Part shown: piece by piece, positions 9,243-17,069 of the stretch
Position numbering within the stretch: the first letter of the stretch is position 1
Layout of the letters: every line of letters starts with the position of its first letter
Assembly (NCBI RefSeq): GCF_017744655.1
Contig: NZ_JAGIAW010000006.1
Span: 62,001-126,000 of the forward strand
Direction of reading: 5' to 3'
Length of the DNA: 64,000 nt
From: Devosia sp.
GTDB lineage: Bacteria; Pseudomonadota; Alphaproteobacteria; Rhizobiales; Devosiaceae
Notes under the pieces: generated by a model
What the model saw: the letters and a program-made list of their open reading frames with translations, nothing else
Database searches by the model: none
What the model was told of the DNA's origin: nothing
Translations under genes and position numbers: made by a program

Positions 9243-9613
9243 CAGGAGGGGACGCCTTCAGTCGCCAGAAACTCCAGCCACTGGTTTTTCCCATCGGGGT
9301 CTGCAGGCGGCGACACTACGGCGAAGACGCGAGCTTCATCCCGCGCATCCACAAGCTGCCAAGCGACGGTGATGCCCCTGGTCTTGCTCGTGTTCCGAAC
9401 TGTTACGACAAACGGCTGAGTGCCGCCGAGACGGGCTGCATCAACGCCTTCGCCACCGGTGCGGGGCTTCATACCGGCCGCAGCAGTGAAGACGGTCGCG
9501 AACGGGCCTACACCGGGCATGCCGGGGCCGCCCATACCGTCGTCGCCATCGCCACGCTGCTGGAAATGGAGGCGCTCGCGCAGAGCCCCTGCCCTGCGGA
9601 AGTTTTCAGCCAT
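9242..9613 (-). CDS. Head-tail adaptor (head closure) protein
   Basis: A 123-residue protein with the Phage_H_T_join pattern: N-terminal GALRERLHFQQRG, a loop rich in Gly/Pro, and a C-terminal pair of strands (GITVAWQLVDARDEARVF). By family it closes the connector channel after packaging and docks the tail. It sits between a small unknown gene and the HK97 gp10-like gene, the expected place. Confidence 0.75.
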   Translation of the reverse strand: MAENFRRAGALRERLHFQQRGDGDDGMGGPGMPGVGPFATVFTAAAGMKPRTGGEGVDAARLGGTQPFVVTVRNTSKTRGITVAWQLVDARDEARVFAVVSPPADPDGKNQWLEFLATEGVPS

Positions 9614-9828
9614 CAGGACCGCTCCCGAAGAAACTGCTCAAGCTGAGACTGAGGTGACTGCTCGCTGAGCCGGGCAATTCGCCATCCGAAGGGGTACAAG
9701 GTGCGAGTGATCTTGCCATTCACCACACCCCAACGCGCAAAGTGATCCTTGGCGACTGTGCGGCCAAAGGGTCGCAACAAAACTCGCAGGGCATACCGAA
9801 CAGGCGCCAGATTCAAGGCGCCGCGCAT
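9613..9828 (-). CDS. Small basic protein of unknown function in head-tail block
   Basis: A 71-residue Arg-rich protein. Its start follows the previous stop by one base and its stop overlaps the next start, so it is part of the late operon. No family recognised. The N-terminal half contains hydrophobic and Arg-rich alternation (RYALRVLLRPFGRTVAK), compatible with DNA or membrane contact. Confidence 0.55.
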   Translation of the reverse strand: MRGALNLAPVRYALRVLLRPFGRTVAKDHFARWGVVNGKITRTLYPFGWRIARLSEQSPQSQLEQFLRERS

Positions 9829-9829
9829 C

Positions 9830-10039
9830 TTAAGAAGATGCCTTGTCGGACTTGGCCTGGGCGCCGACTTTCTCGCCCTTCTTTGCCTTCAGAGCAGCTT
9901 CCACCACAGCATTGGTGATCTTGCCCGAAGCAGCTGCACCGGTGACCACTTCGCCTTCGAAACCCTTCTTGAAGGCAATGGTAACCTGAGATGTCGGCTT
10001 GTAGTCGAAGTTATCGGTGAACTTGAAACGATCAGCCAT
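9830..10039 (-). CDS. Small Lys/Ala-rich late protein, unknown function
   Basis: Sixty-nine residues from the ATG at 10039, chosen because GGAG lies about six bases upstream; an in-frame ATG at 10051 is less likely. The protein starts MADRFKFTDNFDYKPTSQV and ends in a Lys/Ala-rich tail (AKKGEKVGAQAKSDKASS). Position between head-tail connector and head closure genes suggests a minor structural or assembly role. No family recognised. Confidence 0.55.
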   Translation of the reverse strand: MADRFKFTDNFDYKPTSQVTIAFKKGFEGEVVTGAAASGKITNAVVEAALKAKKGEKVGAQAKSDKASS

Positions 10040-10052
10040 GGTTGGCTCCAAT

Positions 10053-10080
10053 AAAAATGGGGCGCCTGTTTGGAGCGCCC
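10053..10080 (-). terminator. Intrinsic terminator (minus strand) beside the DUF4236 gene
   Basis: On the minus strand a GGGCGC...GCGCCC stem with a nine-base interior is followed by ATTTTTATT. It lies inside the late operon, between the inserted plus-strand gene and the next late gene, so late transcription would have to read through it. Confidence 0.55.
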
Positions 10081-10138
10081 TGACTGGACTCTTGCGACTT
10101 GGTTTGCTCTTCTTGCCCTTTGGGTCGGGGGGCTCGAA

Positions 10139-11032
10139 ATGGGGTTTCGTTTTCGGCGATCTTTCAAGATCGCACCTGGTGTCAGACTTAACCTAAACTC
10201 TAAAAGCACCAGCGTCCGCATTGGGCCGAAGGGGCTCGGCTACACCATCAATTCCAACGGGAGGCGGCGGGTGACCGCATCGATCCCAGGGACTGGCATT
10301 TCCTACTCCGAAGTATCGACCGCACGGGGCAACCCCAAGCCACCAGAGGGCGAGAAAAAGAAGGGCGGCGTTTGGCCCGTCTTATGGGTGGTGGTCGCCA
10401 TTTTTGCAGCCATTGGGCTGTTGAACAACGGCTCAACCAGCAATCGAAACACCGACACAACCGCAAGCCAGGCATCAACACCTGCGCCCGCCGTCACCCC
10501 TCCAATTCAGGCGCCGCCCACCGTTTCGCGACCGTCGGTGACCAACCTACCAAGGACGGAACCAACACCGCCTTTAGCACCGTCGGAAGTGCGCTTCGTG
10601 ACGGCTTCATCCTTGAACATTCGGTCAGCCCCCAACACAGCCGGCGCCGTGATTGGAAAGCTCCAGAACGGGCACCAAGTCTCGGTGCTTGACCGCAGCG
10701 GCGGATGGCTCCTGATCGAAACATCCCCAGGTGTGAATGGCTGGATAAGCGAACAGTACACCTCGACCAATCGGGATCCACCTAGCGCATCACAACCCGC
10801 TCAGGCGCTTCTCACAACCCCCGCGCCTGCTGTCGATCGCGATGCCATCATTCAGAAAATCATTGAGCGCAGCATTCGAAATTACTCGGGGAACTGCCCT
10901 TGCCCCTACAACACAATGCGAAACGGTCGGCGTTGTGGAGGGAACAGCGCCTATTCAAAACCGGGCGGTCGCTCACCGATCTGCTTCCCTAGCGACGTTA
11001 CGGAGGCCATGATTGCCGCCTTCAGGCAATAA
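10139..11032 (+). CDS. DUF4236 plus SH3b protein, inserted accessory gene (moron)
   Basis: A 297-residue protein encoded against the late operon. The start at 10139 is set by a GGGG(G) run about six bases upstream and by the DUF4236 N-terminus MGFRFRRSFKIAPGVRLN. Domains: DUF4236 (1-55), a transmembrane segment (about 80-97, VLWVVVAIFAAIGLL), a Thr/Pro-rich linker (100-150), an SH3b domain (about 153-210, FVTASSLNIRSAPNTAGAVI), and a C-terminal Cys motif (NCPCPYNTMRNGRRCGG) found in small secreted rhizobial proteins. It is probably membrane-anchored with its SH3b domain in the periplasm, binding cell wall. Function unknown; expression from the prophage as a lysogenic conversion gene is plausible. 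Confidence 0.75.
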   Translation: MGFRFRRSFKIAPGVRLNLNSKSTSVRIGPKGLGYTINSNGRRRVTASIPGTGISYSEVSTARGNPKPPEGEKKKGGVWPVLWVVVAIFAAIGLLNNGSTSNRNTDTTASQASTPAPAVTPPIQAPPTVSRPSVTNLPRTEPTPPLAPSEVRFVTASSLNIRSAPNTAGAVIGKLQNGHQVSVLDRSGGWLLIETSPGVNGWISEQYTSTNRDPPSASQPAQALLTTPAPAVDRDAIIQKIIERSIRNYSGNCPCPYNTMRNGRRCGGNSAYSKPGGRSPICFPSDVTEAMIAAFRQ

Positions 11033-11053
11033 CTCCACCTTCTATTGCGGCTC

Positions 11054-11371
11054 CTATGCCAGGGTCGGATCGCGAAGCCGCCATAGCAGCGCTGCGATTG
11101 GGTTCTTCGGGTCTGCGTCGGTACCGGATAGCCCGCTCAGCATGGCCATCTTTTCTTCGGTGTCGTCTAACAGGCAGTCGACACCCATGATGATCGCGGC
11201 CGATACGCGGCCCGGCACAGTGGTTTCGTCCCATGCGGGATCCGGAGCGGGTTGAATGAAGTCGAGGATGATGTCTTCGGCCTGGGCAATCTTCAGCGTA
11301 AGATCGAGGTCCTGATCGTCGTAGTCGATCCGGAGCGCGGCTTTTACCTGCTCAAGCGTTACCAGGCTCAT
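11054..11371 (-). CDS. Head-tail connector, gp6-like
   Basis: A 105-residue protein with the Phage_connect_1 (HK97 gp6) pattern: SLVTLEQVKAALRIDYDDQD at the N-terminus, then LTLKIAQAEDIILDFIQ and a C-terminal helix. It forms the adaptor ring below the portal. It overlaps the stop of the collagen-like gene (ATGA). Confidence 0.85.
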   Translation of the reverse strand: MSLVTLEQVKAALRIDYDDQDLDLTLKIAQAEDIILDFIQPAPDPAWDETTVPGRVSAAIIMGVDCLLDDTEEKMAMLSGLSGTDADPKNPIAALLWRLRDPTLA

Positions 11372-12336
11372 CGGGTCAGGTCCTTGCCGTTCTGTCCCTT
11401 CTTGACGGCCAAGCGCCAGCCGCTATCGGGCGTGTCCGGCTTGCCGGGGTCATCCTTCTGGGCAATCCAGTAGGAGCCGCCCCAGGTCACGCCGTTGCCC
11501 TTGCGATATTTGCCGTCTTCCTTGAAGACGCCGCGGTCGACCACAACAGGCAACGGAAAGCTTTTGACCTCATCGCCTTGCGTAAACCGAAGCACGACGC
11601 CCTGCTCATCATCGACCAAGTCGAGATCATCAAAGCCAAAGCCATCGCATCCAGGAGCACCATCGTTGCCGGGCGCTCCGTCAGTGCCATCCTTGCCAAT
11701 GACGATACCAAGTTCTCTGGTCCGACCATCGGTCATCGTCAGTACGAGAGAGCCACTGCGCTCGATTAAGGCATCGGCCAGGCCCACGCCATCCTTGCCA
11801 TCCACGCCGTTCCGACCGTCGGCACCATCTTTTCCGTCGATGCCAGCGGCGCCGTCCTTGCCATCCAGGCCAGGGGCGCCGTCCTTGCCGTCGACACCGT
11901 CCCGCCCATCCTTGCCAGCCGCCGGAGGATTCTCCGCTAGATAGCCAGCGACGGCTTCGGCTATCTGCTCCGTAGTCACCGGCTGCGCATTCTTGCCATC
12001 CTGCCCCGGAGCGCCATCGATGCCATCGCGGCCGTCCCTGCCAGCAGCAGGTGGATTGGCCAATAGATATTCCGCCACAGCCTCAGCGATCATCTCAGGC
12101 GTGATCGGGGCAGCATCTTTCCCATCTCGCCCCGGCGCGCCGTCCATACCGTCCGCACCGTTTGCGCCATCCTCGCCGTCGACCCCATCCCGCCCATCCT
12201 TGGGCGCCGGCAAATCGGAAATCTGCTGCTCGAGCTCGGCGATGCGCTCAACGAAAGGCAACATCGCCTTCTCGATAAACTGGCCAATAACGGGCGCCAT
12301 GCCCTTCATGAGAAGGGCGATATCCGACTGCTTCAT
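11368..12336 (-). CDS. Collagen-like phage structural protein
   Basis: A 322-residue protein between portal and connector genes. An N-terminal helical part (1-45) is followed by four blocks of Gly-X-Y triplets with Asp/Lys/Arg (about 46-75, 97-114, 143-185 and 214-231), broken by two similar helical inserts containing EMIAEAVAEYLLANPPAAG and QIAEAVAGYLAENPPAAG. The C-terminus (YRKGNGVTWGGSYWIAQKD) looks like a small carbohydrate-binding module of the CBM5/12 type. Likely a trimeric virion decoration or fibre near the neck. The gene starts at the portal stop (TGATG). The duplicated insert suggests internal tandem duplication. Confidence 0.72.
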   Translation of the reverse strand: MKQSDIALLMKGMAPVIGQFIEKAMLPFVERIAELEQQISDLPAPKDGRDGVDGEDGANGADGMDGAPGRDGKDAAPITPEMIAEAVAEYLLANPPAAGRDGRDGIDGAPGQDGKNAQPVTTEQIAEAVAGYLAENPPAAGKDGRDGVDGKDGAPGLDGKDGAAGIDGKDGADGRNGVDGKDGVGLADALIERSGSLVLTMTDGRTRELGIVIGKDGTDGAPGNDGAPGCDGFGFDDLDLVDDEQGVVLRFTQGDEVKSFPLPVVVDRGVFKEDGKYRKGNGVTWGGSYWIAQKDDPGKPDTPDSGWRLAVKKGQNGKDLTR

Positions 12337-13715
12337 CAGGCTGCCCTTTTCGGCTTTGGCAATGCGAGAAGCGGCGCCATTTCCTTGAATTCAGCTTCAA
12401 GGATGGTTTTTGCCGCATCGGCCAGTTCAGCTTCGGCAATTTCGCCTTCGGGCTCTGGATCGTCAGGTTCGGGAGTCGGCTGCTCGATCGGCTGCGCATC
12501 GCGGCGAGCCAACCAGGCCAGGCTATGGTCCTGCTCCTGCATGTAGACCGTATCCCCACCTTCGACCGGAGACAGATTGAGCCGCTTGCGCTGTTCGTTC
12601 GGGGTGAGCTTCCCCTTGGACTTTTCGAGCACGTCCATTTGCGTGCCGCTGTCCATGCGCAGGAGATTATCCAGATCGAACTCTGTGCCCAGCGTTTCCC
12701 CGGTGCCCAGGCCCTCATCAAGGCAAAGCTCGATGCTCTCAATATGGACCTGCAGGCACTGCGAATAGTATTCGGTGTTGAGTGCCTGGACGTTATTGTA
12801 GGTCGGCTGGTGGCCAATACCGATCTTATAGGGCGGGACGTGATAGGTAGAACAAACCACCTCGGCAGACCACTTGAGCTGTTCCACCAACTGGCTGTCG
12901 GTGGCCTTGCTCGTCATCACCTCATATTTCAGGCCATCGCCAAGGACGGCGATCTTGCCCCGGTTGTCGCCGCTGAACTTGGTTTCCCAACTTTCTTTGA
13001 GCCGCGCGGCGGTCTCGTCGCTGATGTGGCCGGGAGCCAAGAGGACGCCGCCAGGCATTGACCCATTCTTGAAGAATAGCGCGGAATTGTTCTGAATGTT
13101 GAGGCCCTGCGTGGCCGCAAGCCCGTTGGCGAAAATGGGCGACAGCCCCACCAGGGGGTGGAACATGCAGTTGAATCGGTCGTGGATGATTTCGCGCGCC
13201 GGCACCACCACTGACGCCTCGGTCAGCCCCACCAACAGATCGGTATCGAGCTGGTAAAACACATCACCATTGTCCGCGATCAGCGGCTTCACCCGCTTCG
13301 GATCGAGGATATGAAGAGCGACCACGACGCCTCGGCCATCTCGCTGCTTTAGCACATAGGTATTGCCGAATTGGAGCTTTGACAGCACCCAGCTTTCGAA
13401 GAACTGGATGCGGTTCTGGTAGCCGTTAGGCTTGCGCAGGACCGGCGAATAAGCGGCCTTCTTGACCTCATTCCAGATCCCGTTCGCATCCATCTCCACG
13501 AGCTTGATGCGGAGCTTCGCAATATCAGAGGCAATGAGAGTCTGACAGGCGAACACGGCATGGAAAGACAACACGCTTTCCACTTTCACCTCGACATTCT
13601 GCTGCCAGGCGCCCGCGAAAGATTCCCGGATGAGCGGCCACCAGCCGCGATTGCTGTCCACCGGCGACATGGCCTTCTGGCGCGTGAATGGGACAGGCAG
13701 GCCGAATATTTTCAC
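12336..13715 (-). CDS. Phage portal protein, HK97 family
   Basis: A 459-residue HK97-type portal. Start: the GTG at 13715 has AAGGAGG five to six bases upstream and overlaps the stop of the preceding gene (GTGA), so it is preferred to an ATG at 13742. Core features: SVLSFHAVFACQTLIASDIA near residue 45, IHDRFNCMFHPLVGLSPIF, and the helical stem region NNSALFFKNGSMPGGVL. An acidic/Pro-rich C-terminal tail (about 400-459) extends past the core. It forms the dodecameric ring through which DNA is packaged. Its location after the capsid gene, not between terminase and protease, is unusual. Confidence 0.93.
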   Translation of the reverse strand: MKIFGLPVPFTRQKAMSPVDSNRGWWPLIRESFAGAWQQNVEVKVESVLSFHAVFACQTLIASDIAKLRIKLVEMDANGIWNEVKKAAYSPVLRKPNGYQNRIQFFESWVLSKLQFGNTYVLKQRDGRGVVVALHILDPKRVKPLIADNGDVFYQLDTDLLVGLTEASVVVPAREIIHDRFNCMFHPLVGLSPIFANGLAATQGLNIQNNSALFFKNGSMPGGVLLAPGHISDETAARLKESWETKFSGDNRGKIAVLGDGLKYEVMTSKATDSQLVEQLKWSAEVVCSTYHVPPYKIGIGHQPTYNNVQALNTEYYSQCLQVHIESIELCLDEGLGTGETLGTEFDLDNLLRMDSGTQMDVLEKSKGKLTPNEQRKRLNLSPVEGGDTVYMQEQDHSLAWLARRDAQPIEQPTPEPDDPEPEGEIAEAELADAAKTILEAEFKEMAPLLALPKPKRAA

Positions 13716-14614
13716 GCTGCCTCCTTGGTGCGCCCGCACCAAACCACTTCATCAAAGCCAATCGACCGAGCCAGGCGGTTGGCATGTTCATCGTCATTGG
13801 CGATAGCCAGGACTTCACCAGGCCAGTGCTTTGCCGCCTCCGGAGAGGCAATGACCGCGGCGAATTCTCCGCTATCGAGTGCCGCATCAAGGTCACGCCA
13901 GAGGGTCGGCCCATATCCAAGGATCAGACAGCGGCCAGTGGCGGCAATCTCGTACCTGCACTTGTCGGGGAAGCGAGCAGCAACCCACTGCCGAAACCCA
14001 GCAGAGCGAGCGCATTCATCCGATATCGACAGGACATCCCGCCCCTCGATCGGCTCCGCCCATGCTCGCGCCTTGACGTCATCCCGTCGCTCAGCAGGTG
14101 CCGTAAACAAGTTGTGATAGAGCGTCCGCAGCAGATACTGATGGCCGGCAAAGCCCTCGACCATCGCCACCAGGCGCTGCGCATTATAGACCGTCGGCGT
14201 ATGCAGCCCGAACCAGAGCGGGTCGGAGATGCGCTTCGCGCTCAGCAAATCCCGCGTGCTTTCGGCATAGGCGCGATACGATCCGCTGGCGCTGCCGCTC
14301 CGCAGATACTCATCAATCGCGCCGCGATGCTCATGGCGGAACTGCCAAGGCCGCAGGGCGAAAATGTCGTCGTGCATGACGATGAAGTCCCCGCGGATAT
14401 CGGCCGCCTTGATCGCCGCCACGATATTAGCTGTCGAGGACTGATACCGATCGTCAATCCGCCTGACTGGCACATACTGCACAGCCTTGCTGATAATCAG
14501 AGGCTTATCGCCAGCCACGATGACGCGGTCATGCGGTATATTGACCAGCGAACGCATTGAATAGCGCAGCTCGAAATCATCCGGCGCGCTCTTATACGGA
14601 TAGACGATGTCCAT
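13712..14614 (-). CDS. Stealth-like sugar-phosphate transferase-type protein in head module
   Basis: A 300-residue soluble protein. The start (MDIVYPYKSAPDDFELRYSM) and the later DFIVMHDDIF (76-85) match the pattern of Stealth/capsule phosphotransferases: an opening strand with V-Y, an ELRYS(L/M)RS segment, and a D-D pair after hydrophobic residues. Stealth enzymes transfer hexose-1-phosphate to glycans. Here the gene sits between capsid and portal with tight spacing and an overlap to the portal start. A role in modifying virion or host glycans is inferred; it could also be a remote glycosyltransferase-A fold without activity. Confidence 0.55.
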   Translation of the reverse strand: MDIVYPYKSAPDDFELRYSMRSLVNIPHDRVIVAGDKPLIISKAVQYVPVRRIDDRYQSSTANIVAAIKAADIRGDFIVMHDDIFALRPWQFRHEHRGAIDEYLRSGSASGSYRAYAESTRDLLSAKRISDPLWFGLHTPTVYNAQRLVAMVEGFAGHQYLLRTLYHNLFTAPAERRDDVKARAWAEPIEGRDVLSISDECARSAGFRQWVAARFPDKCRYEIAATGRCLILGYGPTLWRDLDAALDSGEFAAVIASPEAAKHWPGEVLAIANDDEHANRLARSIGFDEVVWCGRTKEAA

Positions 14615-14616
14615 CG

Positions 14617-14979
14617 TCAGGAGGCCAACGCCTCATCAATGCGGCGCTGTAGTTCAGCAACATCCCAGCCGGAGAATGGCCTCTTGCCCAGCACCTCGGC
14701 ATAGTCGGCGCGCAGCCTGTTCAGCGCGTCTTTGTCACCCTCGGGAGCCCTGGACCCGCCCGCGGCGCCGTCTTTGTCATGGTCCATCGGGTTGGTCTTC
14801 TTGACCTTCTGCGCCACCGTTGCTGGCGGGGCATCAACCTGACCGGGGATGCGCTTTTCCTTTGCCTTTTTGATGGCAACTAGTGTGCGAGCATCACGGT
14901 TGTTGGCCTGAAATTCATCGCCGGGGAGAAGCCGGCGCGTGGCATACGTCATGGACTTGGTCGCAATCAGGTCACGCAT
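14617..14979 (-). CDS. Head-associated protein of unknown function
   Basis: A 120-residue charged protein directly after the capsid gene. N-terminal KSMTYATRRLLPGDEFQANN resembles short segments seen in phage head-module proteins that sit between capsid and connector. A disordered Lys/Gly-rich middle follows, then a C-terminal helix (WDVAELQRRIDEAL). GGAG lies six bases upstream of the ATG. Not assigned to a family. Confidence 0.55.
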   Translation of the reverse strand: MRDLIATKSMTYATRRLLPGDEFQANNRDARTLVAIKKAKEKRIPGQVDAPPATVAQKVKKTNPMDHDKDGAAGGSRAPEGDKDALNRLRADYAEVLGKRPFSGWDVAELQRRIDEALAS

Positions 14980-15004
14980 TCATTTCTCCACTATCGGAAG
15001 GAAA

Positions 15005-15024
15005 GGCGGGCCGATGGGCCCGCC
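15005..15024 (-). terminator. Hairpin after the capsid gene (terminator-like)
   Basis: An eight-base perfect stem (GGCGGGCC / GGCCCGCC) with a four-base loop lies 22 bases after the capsid stop; on the minus strand it is followed by TTTCC only. It could be a partial terminator or an mRNA 3'-end stabiliser that lets capsid be made in excess over the genes beyond it. Confidence 0.5.
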
Positions 15025-15045
15025 TCAGGAGGTCGTTGGAAGCGG

Positions 15046-16422
15046 TTAGGGCGAGGTCGCCGGGTCGCCCCAAGCAACGTCGTCGATGACCGCAACGCCG
15101 CTCGCCCGACGACGCGCCCAGTTGATGGTGCGCTCGGCACGGAAAGCCACGCTGTTGGTCTGGAACATCGACACGAGCTCGGCCGCCACCGGGGTGGAGG
15201 CGATCGAGTCTCCGGTCGGGTTGTCCATCATCTCGAGCGAGGCTTCCGTGGACATGTCCACCGCGATGCCGCCGTCGTCGGCCACCCAGATATCCGAGGC
15301 GTTCACCAGGACCACGAAGTCCGTGATGTGCTCGGAAACCACCACCGGCAGGCCGAAGAAGGTGCCGCCATTGATGGTGATACCGGGGAATTCCGCCTGG
15401 CCCAGCGCATTGACCATCGTGGAGAGGGCCAGGGCACGAGTTGCCGACATCAGCCAGACGCCAGACGAAAGCGCGTTATTGGCCGCAATGAACTGGCCCA
15501 TCGCAGCGCGTACATCGACGCGAACCGCATCGGCATCATTGCCGCTGGACGCGATCGGCGTGACGCCGTTGGTGATGGAGGCGGGGCTGACGCCGGCAGA
15601 GCCCGCGTTGCTGAGCGCGATGAACGAAGTGTCCATGCGCACGATAAGCGCAGCGGCCAGGTCGTCGCGGATCAGGGTTTCGGCCGACGGAGAGCTGTCA
15701 CGCAGCGCTTCCATGGTCGCCACCGCGATATTGGCCACCTTGAGGGGCGCCAGCTCGGTACGGCCGAAGGCCGGCTTGGTCAGGGGCTTGGCCTTACCTT
15801 CACCGACCCAGTAGCCGGTGCCGCCACCAGTCTGGGAAATCAGCGGAACACGGAAGGGCACGCGGCGCAGCGCCGGGATGCCGTTCTGGCCGAAGCGACC
15901 GATGATGGTCTGGGGGCGAAGGAACTCGACAAAGTCCGCCCAGCCCCCTTCGTTGCCGATCAGGGATGCATCGGTCGTGGTGTTCACCGCGATGACGGCA
16001 GCCTTGATCATGCCGACGACTTCTGGATCACGCTGACCATAAAGGTCTTCGGCAACTTGCATTACGTCACGATGGGTCTTGTGGGCCAGGCCGATCGAGC
16101 GCGCGAAGCGAGCGAGGCGAATGCCGGGCTCGGGCTTGGCGGCCTTGATCTGGGCAGGCACGCGCGATTCGGAACCAGTCTTGAGGGTCTGACCGTCAAT
16201 CGGCTTGGCGGTCGAGGCCGTGGCCTTTTCCATGTCGCGCAGACGCTTCAGGTGATCGTCGATCTCCTTGATGTCGGCGGAGTTCCCGTCAAAGGCTTCC
16301 TTCTGCTCCTTATCGAGCGTGGTACCTTCTTCGGCGGCCTTGGCCATGATGGCCTCATTGGCGGCAACAAGAGAAGCGCGCTTCTGCTCAAATGCCGTAA
16401 TCTGTTCAGCAATCTTGCTCAT
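15046..16422 (-). CDS. Major capsid protein, HK97 fold
   Basis: A 458-residue HK97-type major capsid protein. Residues 1-80 form a helical scaffolding delta domain (ITAFEQKRASLVAANEAIMA), which the neighbouring protease should remove. The mature part begins around residue 110-130 and contains the typical EFLRPQTIIGRFGQNGIPAL and a central P-domain. It follows the prohead protease gene with a three-base gap. Self-assembles into the icosahedral shell. Confidence 0.93.
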   Translation of the reverse strand: MSKIAEQITAFEQKRASLVAANEAIMAKAAEEGTTLDKEQKEAFDGNSADIKEIDDHLKRLRDMEKATASTAKPIDGQTLKTGSESRVPAQIKAAKPEPGIRLARFARSIGLAHKTHRDVMQVAEDLYGQRDPEVVGMIKAAVIAVNTTTDASLIGNEGGWADFVEFLRPQTIIGRFGQNGIPALRRVPFRVPLISQTGGGTGYWVGEGKAKPLTKPAFGRTELAPLKVANIAVATMEALRDSSPSAETLIRDDLAAALIVRMDTSFIALSNAGSAGVSPASITNGVTPIASSGNDADAVRVDVRAAMGQFIAANNALSSGVWLMSATRALALSTMVNALGQAEFPGITINGGTFFGLPVVVSEHITDFVVLVNASDIWVADDGGIAVDMSTEASLEMMDNPTGDSIASTPVAAELVSMFQTNSVAFRAERTINWARRRASGVAVIDDVAWGDPATSP

Positions 16423-16424
16423 GC

Positions 16425-17033
16425 TCAGGTCCTTTTGATCGAGCGGATGACGAATGGTTTCGCCCGGTCGCGGGCTGGAGCATCCAGTTTGACGACGCGC
16501 CCTTTGGTGCCTGTCGCGGCGGGCTTGTCGGTGCTGGAACCGGTACCGGCGCCGGTCGCTGCTTTCAGCGCCTCGGCGTCGTATTGCTTGATGGTCTGAA
16601 TGGAGGCGTCGGCATTCGCGGGAATGGTCACGGCCGACAGTTCAAGCCATTCCCACTTCTCGAAGATCACGCCCCACGAGTTGGGAATGGGCTCGATGTC
16701 GATGCCCTTGAAGCCGATCGATAGGCCGCGAACGAGACCCGCCTTGATGTATTTCCAGGCCTTCTCGATGTCCTCGTGAACGTCCTTGGCGATCTCGGCG
16801 ACGATCTCGATGCCCTTCTTCGTCACCTTCGCGTCGGTGACAAAACCGATCGGCTGCCGGCTATCGTGCTGGTAGAGGAACGGAATGGGCAGCTTGTAGA
16901 CGGCGCCCTCGGACATCACGATGTCCCCTGCCCGATCAGTCTTGGGAGTGGTCGCGATGCCGGTGATGCGACGTGCATCTTCGTCCATCTCTTTGATTTC
17001 AAACAAAGAGTATGCGCGGTTCGTCACGGTCAT
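16425..17033 (-). CDS. HK97 family prohead protease
   Basis: About 202 residues from the ATG at 17033, which has GGAGG six bases upstream; an ATG at 17054 lacks a comparable site. Sequence motifs match the U35 serine protease family: ITGIATTPKTDRAGDIV near the N-terminus, PFLYQHDSRQPIGFV (catalytic His), and LVRGLSIGFKG with the catalytic Ser. It processes the capsid delta domain during head maturation. The C-terminal 40 residues are basic and low in complexity. Confidence 0.92.
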   Translation of the reverse strand: MTVTNRAYSLFEIKEMDEDARRITGIATTPKTDRAGDIVMSEGAVYKLPIPFLYQHDSRQPIGFVTDAKVTKKGIEIVAEIAKDVHEDIEKAWKYIKAGLVRGLSIGFKGIDIEPIPNSWGVIFEKWEWLELSAVTIPANADASIQTIKQYDAEALKAATGAGTGSSTDKPAATGTKGRVVKLDAPARDRAKPFVIRSIKRT

Positions 17034-17069
17034 GACGTACCTCCAATGGTTCAATTGAACTGGGGTCTG

